The notes under the pieces were generated by a model that did not search any database, was not told the origin of the DNA, and saw nothing but the letters and a program-made list of their open reading frames with translations. A stretch of DNA of 64,000 nucleotides. It comes from Poindextera sp036272595. Lineage in GTDB: Bacteria > Pseudomonadota > Alphaproteobacteria > Caulobacterales > Caulobacteraceae. The DNA lies in contig DATAYM010000042.1 in assembly GCA_036272595.1 (NCBI GenBank), positions 1 to 64,000 of the forward strand. The letters are read 5' to 3'. Of this stretch, positions 1-8,513 are shown one piece after another (positions within the stretch are counted from its first letter, which is position 1; every line of letters begins with the position of its first letter). The position numbers and the translations under genes are program-made.

Positions 1-237
1 GGCCTCCCAGGTGCAGGCCAGCGTCTTGTTCGGCTCGATCGTCAATACCCGACCGTCCACGGTGCCCCACTCGGCGTGCATCTTGAAGTAACGGCCGGCC
101 ACCGGCTCGAAGTCGTTCTTCATCAGCCACTCCCCGAGCAGGTGTGGCTGGGTCAGCGCGCGCCAGACCTTGTCCGGCGGAAAGGGCAGTTCCCGCTCGA
201 TGACGATGGAACGGGTTTCGGTCGCAGGTCCGGTCAT
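1..237 (-). CDS. SRPBCC (AHSA1-like) domain protein, 3' end outside window
   Basis: The visible 79 codons encode the N-terminus of an SRPBCC/START-like ligand-binding protein. The pattern of an early beta strand (RSIVIERELPFPP), then DKVWRALTQP and EWLMKNDFEP, is typical of the activator-of-Hsp90-ATPase (AHSA1) subfamily. The ATG at 237-235 overlaps the TGA of the upstream arsR-type gene (ATGA), so the two are translationally coupled. ArsR plus SRPBCC pairs are a common bacterial arrangement in which the regulator autoregulates the pair. The ligand is unknown. The gene runs off the left edge, so the C-terminal helix and the total length cannot be judged. Confidence 0.85.
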   Translation of the reverse strand, partial: MTGPATETRSIVIERELPFPPDKVWRALTQPHLLGEWLMKNDFEPVAGRYFKMHAEWGTVDGRVLTIEPNKTLACTWEA

Positions 238-572
238 TGGTCGATCCTTTGCAGCAAGTTCTCGAGTTCGTCGAAGCGGCTCTCCCAGAAGCCGGCCATC
301 TGGCTGGTCCAGTCGATCAGCGGGGCCAGCGCGGCGAGCTGCGCGCTGTAGTGGGTCTGGCGGCCTTCGTGGCGGCCGCGCACCAGCCCGGCCTGCCGAA
401 GGACGCCCAGGTGCTTGGAAACGGCTGGCTGCGAGACCCCCGACCGGGCCGTCAGGGCGGCGACGGTCTGCTCGCCGTCATGGCAAAGCCGCTCGAAGAT
501 CGCCCGCCGGGTTGGATCGGCCAGCGATCGGAAAATCAGGTCGTGAGGGTCTTCGGCGGGGCGCGGCGTCAC
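234..572 (-). CDS. ArsR/SmtB-family winged-helix transcriptional regulator
   Basis: This 112-residue protein has the ArsR fold. It opens with LADPTRRAIFERL, followed by the recognition-helix region SGVSQPAVSKHLGVLRQAGLV and the wing GRQTHYSA. There is no CxC or CVC metal-binding motif, so it belongs to the non-metal subgroup usually paired with SRPBCC proteins. It is the first gene of a two-gene leftward operon, with its stop overlapping the start of the SRPBCC gene. It probably represses its own operon. The effector is unknown. Confidence 0.9.
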   Translation of the reverse strand: MTPRPAEDPHDLIFRSLADPTRRAIFERLCHDGEQTVAALTARSGVSQPAVSKHLGVLRQAGLVRGRHEGRQTHYSAQLAALAPLIDWTSQMAGFWESRFDELENLLQRIDQ

Positions 573-712
573 GATCGATAACCTGTTGGCTATTGATCAA
601 TCCATAACTCGGCGGGTATATGAGTCAAGCGGAATCCCCGGGAGCGGCCGCCGCGAAACCCCCGGCGCGGCCGGACGTTTCGACGGAACCACCCCAACCC
701 CGGAGTTCCATC

Positions 713-898
713 ATGCCCGCCAAGTCCGCCGCCCAGCAGAAGGCCGCCGGCGCGGCCCTGTCCGCCAAACGGGGCGAGACCCCGAAGAGCAAGCTCAAGG
801 GCGCCTCCAAGTCCATGGAGAAGTCGATGAGCGAAAAGCAGCTCGAGGAATTCGCCCACACCAAGCGCAAGGGCAAACCCGAGCACGTCGCGAAGTAG
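713..898 (+). CDS. DUF3008 family small basic protein
   Basis: This is a 61-residue, Lys- and Ala-rich protein that starts MPAKSAAQQKAAG and ends with the conserved TKRKGKPEHV motif of the DUF3008 family. A longer in-frame start at 620 adds a Pro-rich stretch without family similarity. I therefore chose the ATG at 713, where the family homology begins. The function is unknown. The composition (Lys, Ser, Ala, no Cys, no Trp) suggests a soluble, possibly disordered, nucleic-acid-associated or stress-related protein, which is inference. It stands alone, divergent from the arsR-type gene and convergent with the exported DUF6491 gene. Confidence 0.8.
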   Translation: MPAKSAAQQKAAGAALSAKRGETPKSKLKGASKSMEKSMSEKQLEEFAHTKRKGKPEHVAK

Positions 899-937
899 CG
901 AGACCTCTTTCAGAGGGAGAAGTCCGGGTGCTCGCGC

Positions 938-1300
938 CTACGGCCTGGCGTCCGGCGGCAACGCCGCGATCTGGCCCGAGGTCAGCTGGGTCATGTTGCT
1001 GACGATGCAGCGGCTGGCGACGCCGCCGTCGGAGACGCGCAGGTCCCAGTCGACGGGGCGGCAGAGCTGGGTGGCGTCGGTGCGGGTGATGAGCCTCGCG
1101 CCGGTGTGCAGGCTCGGACAGGATCCGGCGATGTCCAGCCGGAACACCCGCTGGCCGACCTTCAGGAAGATCGTGTGGTCGTCGGGCGCCTTCCAGCTGG
1201 TCCACTGGTTCGGGTAGAAGCAGCCTTGCGCCTCCGCGACGGCGGGCAGGCCGGCCGCCAGCGCGGCTGCGGCGGCCAATCCAAGAAGACCTCGAAGCAT
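938..1300 (-). CDS. DUF6491 family exported protein
   Basis: The 120-residue product starts with a clear Sec signal peptide (MLRGLLGLAAAAALAAG, cleavage likely after AEA). The mature domain has the layout of DUF6491 proteins: C-F near the N-terminus, WKAPDDHTIFLKV, then CPSLHTGARLITR, CRPVDWDL and C-IVSNMTQLT-IAALPP at the end. Four conserved cysteines suggest two disulfides in the periplasm. A longer reading frame extends to 1435, but the signal peptide fixes the start at 1300. It is a single gene whose function is not known. DUF6491 genes are frequent in Caulobacterales and Sphingomonadales. Confidence 0.8.
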   Translation of the reverse strand: MLRGLLGLAAAAALAAGLPAVAEAQGCFYPNQWTSWKAPDDHTIFLKVGQRVFRLDIAGSCPSLHTGARLITRTDATQLCRPVDWDLRVSDGGVASRCIVSNMTQLTSGQIAALPPDARP

Positions 1301-1431
1301 TTGCCTATCCTTTGCGGGCCTCTGCCCCGGCCCGATCGCGTCATTGGGGCGCAGGCGCGCGCTCGCGTCAAATCGGCCCGCCGCGGCGCGCCTGGATCGA
1401 ACCCCAAGCCCCGGGCCAGCCGCCGCCGCGC

Positions 1432-2358
1432 TCACGGCTGGCCGGAGCCGCCGGCCGCGCCATAGACCTGGCCGGTCGCGTAGCTGGCGTCGCTGGCCGC
1501 CAGCTGGACGTAGATCGAGCCCAGTTCCGCCGGCTGGCCCGGCCGGCCCAGGGGTGTCTGACCGCCGAACTGCTCGAGCTTGTCCATGGTGGCGCCGCCG
1601 CTGACCTGTAGCGGCGTCCAGATCGGCCCGGGCGCGACGGCGTTGACGCGGATGCCCTTGCCGGCGAGCTGCTTCGCCAGCGACTTCACATAGTTCATCG
1701 TCGCCGCCTTGGTCTGGGCGTAGTCGTAGAGGTCCGGCGAGGGGTCGTAGGCCTGCTCGGAGGCGGTGGCGATGATCGCCGAGCCCGGCTTCAGGTGCGG
1801 CAGCGCCGCCTTCAGGATCCAGAACGGCGCATAGATGTTGGTCTTGATGGTGGCGTCGAAGTCCTCGCTGGAAATGTCCAGGATGGACTGGCGGGCCTGC
1901 TGGCGCCCAGCGTTGCAGACCACGATGTCAAGGCCGCCAAGGCCGGTGACGGCCTTGTCGACCAGATCCTGGCAGAAGGCCTCGTTGCGCAGGTCGCCGG
2001 GGATGGCCAGCCCGCGGCGGCCATCGGCGGCGATCAGTTCGATCACTTCGCGCGCGTCGGGTTCTTCGGCCGGCAGATAGTTGATCGCCACGTCGGCGCC
2101 TTCGCGGGCGAAGGCGATCGCCGCCGCGCGGCCCATGCCGGAATCGCCGCCGGTGATCAGCGCCTTGCGGCCGGTGAGCCTTCCGGAGCCGCGATAGCTG
2201 GTCTCGCCATGGTCGGGCTTCGGCTCCATCTGGCAGGCCAGGCCCGGCCAGGGCTGCGACTGGCGCTTGTAGGGCGGCCGGGGATACTTGCCGGCGGGGT
2301 CCTCGAGGCCAGGCTGCGCCGTGGGGCGGCGGGCCGAGGCGGCGTCGTCCGGGGTCAT
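1432..2358 (-). CDS. SDR family oxidoreductase, YghA-like
   Basis: This 308-residue short-chain dehydrogenase/reductase has the N-terminal extension of YghA-type SDRs (PGLEDPAGKYPRPPYKRQSQPWPGL). After it come the Rossmann motif TGGDSGMGRAAA, the NAG motif (VVCNAGRQ), a catalytic Ser (ATASEQAY) and YAQTK (Tyr and Lys), and it ends VYGAAGGSGQP. It should be a cytosolic NAD(P)H-dependent carbonyl reductase, and YghA relatives are linked to aldehyde detoxification. An ATG at 2373 is also in frame. The ATG at 2358 has a good GGAGGA 8 nt upstream and is preferred. No operon partner is close by. Confidence 0.9.
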   Translation of the reverse strand: MTPDDAASARRPTAQPGLEDPAGKYPRPPYKRQSQPWPGLACQMEPKPDHGETSYRGSGRLTGRKALITGGDSGMGRAAAIAFAREGADVAINYLPAEEPDAREVIELIAADGRRGLAIPGDLRNEAFCQDLVDKAVTGLGGLDIVVCNAGRQQARQSILDISSEDFDATIKTNIYAPFWILKAALPHLKPGSAIIATASEQAYDPSPDLYDYAQTKAATMNYVKSLAKQLAGKGIRVNAVAPGPIWTPLQVSGGATMDKLEQFGGQTPLGRPGQPAELGSIYVQLAASDASYATGQVYGAAGGSGQP

Positions 2359-2495
2359 CGAAGAGTCCTCCATCCGGTTTCAACACAGGAACCGCTGGAG
2401 GAAGGGATTGGTTTCTGGCGAAGCTCTTGAGATCGACATCCCCTGTTCGAGGGCTGGGCTCGACCGCCTGGCCTTCAGGCGGCGGGGCGGTTCGA

Positions 2496-3257
2496 TCAGG
2501 AACGCCGGCTGGCCTTGAGGATCAGATCGGCGATCTCCCGCGGATGCGAGATCAGCGACAGGTGGCTGGACTTCAGCTCGATCGTCGTGGCGCCCATCCG
2601 CTTGGCCATGAAGCGCTCCAGGTCGGGATTGATGGTCCGGTCCTCGGTCGAGACCGCGTAGAAGCTCGGCTTCGAGCGCCATGCGGCGTGGGTGGCGCGG
2701 CCGGTCATCAGGGCCTTGTGGAACGGCTCCTGCACCGCATAGAGCACCTTCGCCTGGGCCTGCGGCAAGTCGCCGGCGAAGTCGCGCAGGAAGGCCGCCT
2801 CGCTCAGCCGGCCCTCGTCGCCGTCGAAGATGATGCCGGCCGAGGCGGGCGGGGCAGGGAACTTCGCGGCCAGCGCCGCATAGTCCTCGCCGGCGTCCGG
2901 CGCCCGCGCCGCCACATAGACCAGGGCCGAGACCTTCGGGTGGATCCCGGCCTCGGTGACGATGATGCCGGAAAAGGAGTGGCCGGCCAGCACGGTGGGC
3001 CCGTCCTGCCGATCCAGCACCCGCAGGGTCTCCGCCACCGCCTCGTCCAGTGTGGTCAGCGGGTTCTGCACCGAGGTCGTGTTCAGCCCCGCCGCCTGCA
3101 GGCGCGGGATCACCTCGGACCAGGACGATCCGTCGGCGAACAGGCCGTGGACCAGGACCACGTTGTTGGCGACTCCCTGGGCGTGTCCCAGGCCGGGCGA
3201 CAGCGCCGCCGCCGTTCCGGCCGCCAGGGCGGCGGCGAACTTCCGACGATCGATCAT
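2496..3257 (-). CDS. Exported alpha/beta hydrolase
   Basis: The 253-residue protein has a Tat-like signal (DRRKFAAALAAG, cleavage near GHAQG). An alpha/beta-hydrolase core follows, with the oxyanion region VLVHGLFADGSSW, the nucleophile elbow GHSFSG and a late catalytic His in SSHLSLISHP. It resembles the EstC/AB-hydrolase-6 esterases annotated in Proteobacteria. The substrate is not deducible. The start was chosen at 3257 because GAGG lies 7 nt upstream; an ATG 12 nt further upstream would add MRPA. It lies on the same strand downstream of the beta-lactamase gene, 116 bp away, so co-transcription is possible but not shown. Confidence 0.85.
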   Translation of the reverse strand: MIDRRKFAAALAAGTAAALSPGLGHAQGVANNVVLVHGLFADGSSWSEVIPRLQAAGLNTTSVQNPLTTLDEAVAETLRVLDRQDGPTVLAGHSFSGIIVTEAGIHPKVSALVYVAARAPDAGEDYAALAAKFPAPPASAGIIFDGDEGRLSEAAFLRDFAGDLPQAQAKVLYAVQEPFHKALMTGRATHAAWRSKPSFYAVSTEDRTINPDLERFMAKRMGATTIELKSSHLSLISHPREIADLILKASRRS

Positions 3258-3373
3258 GGCGGGCCTCATCAGCCGACATGCCCGTACGCCGTGGCGCCGG
3301 GCCGGATCGCCAGCCAATCCCCTTTCCGCCGTTGCCGCAAGCCCCCCGCCCGACGCGGGACCGGACGCCGCGC

Positions 3374-4234
3374 TCAGCCCAGTCGCTCGCCCACCATCCG
3401 CCCGACATCCGCGAACACCGCCGCGGCCCGCGTCGGCGTCGGCGCGCCGCCCTGGGTGTAGGCGCAGACCAGCACCGGCGCGTCCGGCCTCGGCCAGGCC
3501 ACGGCGATGTCGCCGAAGGCGTCCTTGCCGTCGTTGCCGGTCTTGTCGGCGATCCGCCAGGCCCTGGGCAGGCCGCCACGCAGCCGGTCGGCGCCGGTCT
3601 TGCAGTCGACCATCCAGCCGGTCAGCCGCGCCCGCGAGGCCGGCGACAGCACCTGGCCCAGCAGAAAGCGCCTCAAGGTTCCGGCCATGGCGGCGGGGGT
3701 GGTGGTGTCGTGCGGATCGCCCGGCGGCGAGCGGTTCAGCACCGGCTCGTTGTGGTCGAGCCGCGTCACCCCATCGCCGGTGGCGCGCCAGAAGCCGGTC
3801 AGGGCGGGCGGCCCGCCGACCCGCGCCAGCAAGAGGTTGGCGCAGGTGTTGTCGCTGTACGACACCGCCGCCGCGCACATCTCGGCCACCGACATCGCCC
3901 CCCTGGCCAGGTTCTGCCTGGCGATCGGCGCGTACCAGTCCGGCACGTCGGCGGGTCCGTAGGCGATCGTCGCCTCCAGCCGGTCCTGGCCGCGATCCGC
4001 CCGCGCCAGCACCAGCGCCGCCAGCGAGGCCTTGAAGGTGCTGCACATGACGAACCGCTCGTCGGCCCGCCAGGCCAGCTTCGCGCCCGAGGCCAGGTTC
4101 TCGGCATAGACCCCGATCCGCCCGCCGGTGTCGCGCTCGTAGGCCGCCAGCGCCGGGGGCGGCGCCTCAGCCAGGGCCGGCCAGGCGGCCAGGGCGGGAG
4201 CGGCGGCCAACAGCGTGCGTCGATCGAGACTCAT
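3374..4234 (-). CDS. Class A beta-lactamase
   Basis: This 286-residue serine beta-lactamase carries every class A hallmark: the active-site STFK (Ser65-Lys68), SDN (127-129), the omega-loop Glu in NEPVLN (Glu163) and KTG (231-233). The N-terminus DRRTLLAAAPALAAW looks like a Tat signal, so the enzyme acts in the periplasm. A Cys directly precedes the active-site Ser, as in the carbapenemase-type enzymes. The position two residues after KTG is Asp, not Cys, so the disulfide of KPC/SME-type enzymes is absent. No LysR-type ampR lies beside it and no mobile element is visible, and base composition matches the neighbours, so it looks like an intrinsic chromosomal gene. The spectrum cannot be read from sequence alone. 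Confidence 0.95.
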   Translation of the reverse strand: MSLDRRTLLAAAPALAAWPALAEAPPPALAAYERDTGGRIGVYAENLASGAKLAWRADERFVMCSTFKASLAALVLARADRGQDRLEATIAYGPADVPDWYAPIARQNLARGAMSVAEMCAAAVSYSDNTCANLLLARVGGPPALTGFWRATGDGVTRLDHNEPVLNRSPPGDPHDTTTPAAMAGTLRRFLLGQVLSPASRARLTGWMVDCKTGADRLRGGLPRAWRIADKTGNDGKDAFGDIAVAWPRPDAPVLVCAYTQGGAPTPTRAAAVFADVGRMVGERLG

Positions 4235-4413
4235 GGGCGATCCTCCAGTCGGGGAAGCATCGCACGGCCTGACCTGCGCGCGCGACCTGCTCGCGGCATG
4301 ATACAGAGTTCGCCGGCCGCCGAGATGCGCAAGGGCCGACGGGTGCGCAAGGGGAGGATGATGACGAGGATCGCGGGAGGATCGCGGCCCTGCAGCGGAT
4401 CGGAGCGCGGCGC

Positions 4414-4683
4414 ATGACCGCGCCGCGGCAGAAGGTGCTGGTGCTCTACCTGGCCAACTCGGCGCTGGATTCGCCGGTGATCGCCTGGGCCCGGTACGAC
4501 GGGACGGGCGATGTGCTGCACATGGCCGGCGACCAGGACGATCCGCCCTATCCCACGGGCCTCGCGGCCCTGCGCGACGGCTGGCGGCTGTTCCAGGCCT
4601 CGCAGCTCTTGCCGCATCCGCGCGGCGAAGAGTTTGACCTGGCCTACCTCAAGTACGAATTCTTCTTCGAACAGATCGCCTGA
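4414..4683 (+). CDS. Conserved hypothetical protein upstream of PhyH dioxygenase
   Basis: This is an 89-residue soluble protein without a signal or membrane segment, with the core LANSALDSPVIAWARYDG and a C-terminal LKYEFFFEQ. I do not recognise a named domain. It starts 9 nt downstream of a GGAGC element and ends 9 nt before the PhyH-family dioxygenase ATG, so the two are almost certainly co-transcribed. A role as partner or accessory protein of that dioxygenase is inference from context only. Confidence 0.7.
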   Translation: MTAPRQKVLVLYLANSALDSPVIAWARYDGTGDVLHMAGDQDDPPYPTGLAALRDGWRLFQASQLLPHPRGEEFDLAYLKYEFFFEQIA

Positions 4684-4692
4684 GACCGCGCC

Positions 4693-5616
4693 ATGACCGA
4701 TCTTCCGCTGCTGAGCTCCGCCCAGATGGCCCGCTTCGTCGCCCGCGGCTTCCTGCGCTTCGACGCGGTCGTGCCGGAAGCGATCAACGCCCAGTTCATG
4801 GCCGAGGCCGGCCGGGCGGCCGAGCTGGAGCCCGGCGACAGGTTCATCAAGGCCCAGCGCCAGGTCCTCGCCAGGAGCGCCATCCCCGAGGCGCCCGCGG
4901 GAACCCCGCTGGCCGAGGTCTACGACCCGGAGAGCGCGCTCGGCCGGCTGATGGCCCTGCCGCTGGTGCGTGGGACCCTGCGCAGCCTGCTCGGCGAGGC
5001 GCCGGTCTTCGACCACCACTTCCTGCACGTCACTTTCCCGCCGCGTTTCCACCAGGCGGCCGGCCACCAGAACGTCTCGCAGCACACGCACCAGGACTCC
5101 ACCATCGACCCGCGCCTGGCCTTCGACGTGCAGCTCATGTACTTCCCGCACGCCGTCACCCGCGCCATGGGCGGCACGCGGTTCGTGCCCGGAACCCATC
5201 TGCGCAAGGTCAGCGAGGTCGCCCTCGGCCGCTACCAGAACATCAAAGGCCAGCAGCACATGGTCTGCGAGGCCGGGACCCTGCTCTTCCTGCACCACGG
5301 CGTCTGGCACGGCGGCGGGGTGAACGTGGCCGACGAAACCCGCTACATGTTCAAGATCCGCATGCGCGCTTCCGGCTCCCAGGTGCGCATGTGGGACGTG
5401 GACGACACGCCGCAGCGCAACGCCCAGCGCCCGATCTTCTTCACCAGGTCGGGCCCCGAGCCGGACACCGTGGAAACCCTGCTGACCACGCCGGAACCCT
5501 GGTTCGAGCAGGACACCAGCCGGCTCGAATACGTCAACCGCATCAAGCTGTGGCGCTACCTGACGGACGATCCGACCTACGACGCCGATTACTGGCTGAC
5601 CCGGCTGGAGGCCTGA
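4693..5616 (+). CDS. Phytanoyl-CoA dioxygenase (PhyH) family protein
   Basis: This is a 307-residue Fe(II)/2-oxoglutarate-dependent oxygenase of the PhyH family. The metal triad is visible as H133-x-D135 (HTHQDST) and distal H206 (HHGVWHGG), and the 2-oxoglutarate-binding Arg is R217 (ETRYMF). A small ORF ends 9 nt upstream, and the gene is convergent with the Gly-rich gene with only 7 nt between stops. The family includes phytanoyl-CoA hydroxylases and many enzymes with other substrates. The substrate is unassigned, but another PhyH protein and two acyl-CoA ligases lie within 10 kb. Confidence 0.88.
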   Translation: MTDLPLLSSAQMARFVARGFLRFDAVVPEAINAQFMAEAGRAAELEPGDRFIKAQRQVLARSAIPEAPAGTPLAEVYDPESALGRLMALPLVRGTLRSLLGEAPVFDHHFLHVTFPPRFHQAAGHQNVSQHTHQDSTIDPRLAFDVQLMYFPHAVTRAMGGTRFVPGTHLRKVSEVALGRYQNIKGQQHMVCEAGTLLFLHHGVWHGGGVNVADETRYMFKIRMRASGSQVRMWDVDDTPQRNAQRPIFFTRSGPEPDTVETLLTTPEPWFEQDTSRLEYVNRIKLWRYLTDDPTYDADYWLTRLEA

Positions 5617-5623
5617 GGCGCGC

Positions 5624-6724
5624 CTAGCACGGATAGGAGAAGGTGCGGGTCACATAGCCGCCGAGGTCCGAATCCCACACGTATCGGCGGCCGAGACAGC
5701 CGCCGGGACTGTAGTCGGCATACTCGTAGCCGGCCGAGACATCGCCGGGCGATACATAGGCGTAGTCGACCGGCGTGACGGGCGCATAGGGGGCCGGCGT
5801 CCAGTCATAACCGTCGCCCCAGCTGTCGTCCCAGCCATAGTCGACCGGCGCCGCGTAGGCCCAATCCCAGGGGTAGGCCGGGCTCCAGGGGTAGGCGCCC
5901 CCCCAGGGGTAGGCGGAATCCCAATAGCCGCCGCCCCAGTAGGGACCGTACGGAGGCCCCAGGGCGCAGTCGCTCCAATATGTCCAATAGGGACAGGGAT
6001 CGCCGAAGGCCGTACCGGCGGTGAACGCCAGGAAGCCTAGGGGCCAGGCCCAATCATCCCAGTCGCCCCGGCCGCCCCAGCCATCCCGGCCGCCCCAGCC
6101 GCCGCGCCCGCCCGCGAAGCCTCCATCGAAGCCGCCGCGGAAACCGCCGCCACGGAAGCCCGCGCCTGCCGCCGATCCCGCGAAAGCGCCAGCGAACCGG
6201 TTCCGGCCAAAGCTCCCGCCGCCACCGCGAAACCCGCCCGCCGCGGCGCCGATCCGTCCGGTGTTGAATGCCCGCGCCGCGCCGAAAGTCCGGCCGTGGC
6301 GCGACGCCGCCGAAGCGAAGCCGCCGGCGCCGCGGAAGCGCCCGCCGCCCATGCCGGCGAACCTTCCGCCGCCGCCGCGACCGCCGCCAAAGCTGCGAAA
6401 GCCGCCGCCGACGCCGCCGCGCGCACCGCCGAAACCGCCGCGCGCCATGCTGAACCCGCCGTGCGGCGCGGCGAACCCGCCGCGTGCGCCGCCGAAGCCG
6501 CCTCCCCCCGCGCTGAACCCGCCTCGCGGCCCGCCGCCTCGCGCGGCGCCAAAGCCGCCGCCTGCTGCGCCAAAGCCGCCCCGCCCCCCGCCGCCCCCAG
6601 CGGGCCGGTTGCCGCCAAAGCCGCCGCCGCCGCCGTGAGGCCCCGCCGCGGCCGGCCGAGATACGCCGGCCAGGGGAGCCGCACCGACCAGCGCGGCAAG
6701 CAGGATTTTGAAAACCAGGCGCAT
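5624..6724 (-). CDS. Secreted glycine-rich low-complexity protein
   Basis: The 366-residue product begins with a Sec signal (MRLVFKILLAALVGAAPLAG, cleavage near AAAGP). About 190 residues of Gly/Arg/Phe-rich repeats follow (GGF, GGGRGG, ARGGFGGARGG). The C-terminal third is rich in aromatic residues (Tyr, Trp, Pro, Asp) and has four Cys. It should be exported. The C-terminal Y/W-rich region with CLGRRYVWDSDLG resembles exported alphaproteobacterial hypothetical proteins. The start at 6724 is fixed by the signal peptide although the frame stays open to 7114. The opposite strand carries a Pro/Lys-rich ORF that is only a shadow of the repeats. Function unknown. Confidence 0.75.
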   Translation of the reverse strand: MRLVFKILLAALVGAAPLAGVSRPAAAGPHGGGGGFGGNRPAGGGGGRGGFGAAGGGFGAARGGGPRGGFSAGGGGFGGARGGFAAPHGGFSMARGGFGGARGGVGGGFRSFGGGRGGGGRFAGMGGGRFRGAGGFASAASRHGRTFGAARAFNTGRIGAAAGGFRGGGGSFGRNRFAGAFAGSAAGAGFRGGGFRGGFDGGFAGGRGGWGGRDGWGGRGDWDDWAWPLGFLAFTAGTAFGDPCPYWTYWSDCALGPPYGPYWGGGYWDSAYPWGGAYPWSPAYPWDWAYAAPVDYGWDDSWGDGYDWTPAPYAPVTPVDYAYVSPGDVSAGYEYADYSPGGCLGRRYVWDSDLGGYVTRTFSYPC

Positions 6725-6886
6725 CGCGACCTCTTCGGCGTCGACTTCGCGCATCCTCAACGTGTCGGCCGCCAATTGGCTCCCCCGGCGCGCGCGGGCA
6801 TCCAAAACCGGGTTCGCGCGTTTGGAGGCCGTCACGGCGACAGAGGGAGACGGCGCCCGCTCACGGGCGGTCAGGAGGACAGCGTG

Positions 6887-7411
6887 ATGACATCCACCAT
6901 ATCGAGAGCCGGCGGCGTTTCGACGGCCGGCGCGCTGATGGCGCTGGCGGCGTTGCTTTGCGGATGCGACCAGCAGGCCAGCGCCGCGAATGGCGGCCTG
7001 AAATTGTCCGGCTCGACCTATTGCGCCCCCTTCAAGGCCAGCACCGTGAACGCCAACGGCGCGCTCTCGACGGCGCTGACCGATCCGGCGGCGGCTTTCG
7101 ACGACTGCATCCATCGCTGGGGCTATGCCCTGGCGCCGGCGCGCGATCCGGCGGACGTGGTCGCCCAGGCGGCCGTCAACGCCTGCGGGCCGATCATCGG
7201 CGCCTGGAGCCAGCAGGCCGAAAGCCAGGGGGCGAACGCCCAGCCGACGGACTACCGCAGCCGCAGACAGGCCGCGCCGCCCAATCCGATGGCCCAGCAG
7301 ATCCGAATGTCGGAGTCACGAGCGCTCTTCTATGTCGTGCAGGCGCGCGCGGCCGGCTGCGCGCCGCCGCCCGCGAACACGCTGTTCGCCGCGAACGGCC
7401 CGACCGGCTAG
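6887..7411 (+). CDS. Hypothetical exported protein, possible lipoprotein
   Basis: This 174-residue protein has an N-terminal hydrophobic stretch ending LAALLCGCDQQ, which may be a lipobox (LCGC) for lipid attachment at that Cys. It is preceded by an ideal AGGAGG 8 nt before the ATG at 6887; a GTG one codon earlier is also possible. The mature part contains CAPF, DDCIHRWGYALAPARDP and ACGPIIGAW, with several Cys that may pair in the periplasm. I do not recognise a domain. It is divergent from the Gly-rich gene, sharing a 162-bp intergenic region, and convergent with the second PhyH gene. Confidence 0.75.
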   Translation: MTSTISRAGGVSTAGALMALAALLCGCDQQASAANGGLKLSGSTYCAPFKASTVNANGALSTALTDPAAAFDDCIHRWGYALAPARDPADVVAQAAVNACGPIIGAWSQQAESQGANAQPTDYRSRRQAAPPNPMAQQIRMSESRALFYVVQARAAGCAPPPANTLFAANGPTG

Positions 7412-7423
7412 CGTCGGCGAGCG

Positions 7424-8335
7424 TCAGGTTCCGGGCGTAATCGAGCCTTCGCTCGCCTCGGCCCGCGCCACGCCCTCGGCGTAGGGGGTCATGTCCATGT
7501 AGGGGTAGCGAGCGGCGACGTCGCGCAGGGTCTGTTCGTTCCAGTAGTCCGAGCCCGCCGGCGGCCAGCCGAACAGATCTCGCTGACGCGGCGTCATCAT
7601 GCTCATGGCGCGGCGGAAGCCCTTCCTCCCGGCATGGTGGGGCCAACTCATCTTGCCGTTCCAGCGCCAGCCGCGCGACTGGTAGTCCATCAGCATGGCG
7701 AAGCGCGAGCGCTCCGGCGCCGCGAAGCCGGAGCCGCGGTGCAGCACGCTGGTGCGATAGATCATCAGGCTGCCGGCCGGCCCGGTGATCGAGACCTCGT
7801 GCTCCTCGAACGCGCCCTTCTGCAGCTGGTTCGGGATCAGCGGCAGATCCTTGGTGTGCTGCACCGGCACCACCTTGGTGGGCCCGTCCAACTCGGTGAC
7901 GTCCGAGAGCAGCAGGAAGGTGGTGTACTGGGTATGGACGCCGTCCAGCCGCGGCACCACCAGGGTGTGGTTGGCGAAATCGCGATGGTGGACCTGCTCG
8001 TAGTCGATGGCCCCGGCGTACTTCGCCCAGAGCTCGATCTTATAGACCTCGATGTCGTCGGTCCCCAGCAGCCGCTCCATGGCGTCGATCAGGTCGGGAT
8101 AGACCGCCAGGCGGCTCAAGGCCCATTCGGCATAGGGAAAATGGGTGATGCCGGCGAACTGGCTGTCCTGGTATTCGGAATATTTGGCCGGCGCGGCGAA
8201 ATAGTCGGCCGGATGCGGGTGGACGTCCCACATGGCCGCCTGCGCCTCGGCCAGCGTCTGCGCGTCGAGAAATCCCGGCACGACCGTGAACCCCCGGTCG
8301 TGCACCTCAGCCAGATTGCCGTCGCTGACCTTCAT
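7424..8335 (-). CDS. Phytanoyl-CoA dioxygenase (PhyH) family protein
   Basis: The 303-residue Fe(II)/2-oxoglutarate oxygenase has an HxD pair in VHHRDFANH (H117, D119), a distal His in VLHRGSG (H199) and a downstream Arg in ERSRFAML that fits 2-oxoglutarate binding. It is only distantly similar to the PhyH protein at 4693-5616, so this is not a recent tandem duplication. It is transcribed divergently from the acyl-CoA ligase at 8514. The shared 178-bp region suggests joint control of activation and hydroxylation of one substrate (inference). Confidence 0.88.
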   Translation of the reverse strand: MKVSDGNLAEVHDRGFTVVPGFLDAQTLAEAQAAMWDVHPHPADYFAAPAKYSEYQDSQFAGITHFPYAEWALSRLAVYPDLIDAMERLLGTDDIEVYKIELWAKYAGAIDYEQVHHRDFANHTLVVPRLDGVHTQYTTFLLLSDVTELDGPTKVVPVQHTKDLPLIPNQLQKGAFEEHEVSITGPAGSLMIYRTSVLHRGSGFAAPERSRFAMLMDYQSRGWRWNGKMSWPHHAGRKGFRRAMSMMTPRQRDLFGWPPAGSDYWNEQTLRDVAARYPYMDMTPYAEGVARAEASEGSITPGT

Positions 8336-8513
8336 GGGCCTTCCTTTTTCCTACCCCCTGACAAGTCGGCGAGCGCGGCGGCGCGGTCAAGACCCTGATC
8401 CGGCGCCCCCGCCAGGTCCGCCCCGGCGCGCGGCGGCGTCTCGTCGGGCGGCCAAGCCGTGAAGATATCGCTCGAGCGGCGCAACCGCCGCGTTTAAAGC
8501 TTGCGGCAAGAGA

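Noticed and set aside
6021..6638. Pro/Lys-rich rightward frame opposite the Gly-rich gene
   Set aside because: It is a mirror of the Gly-rich repeat codons and has no start context or signal.
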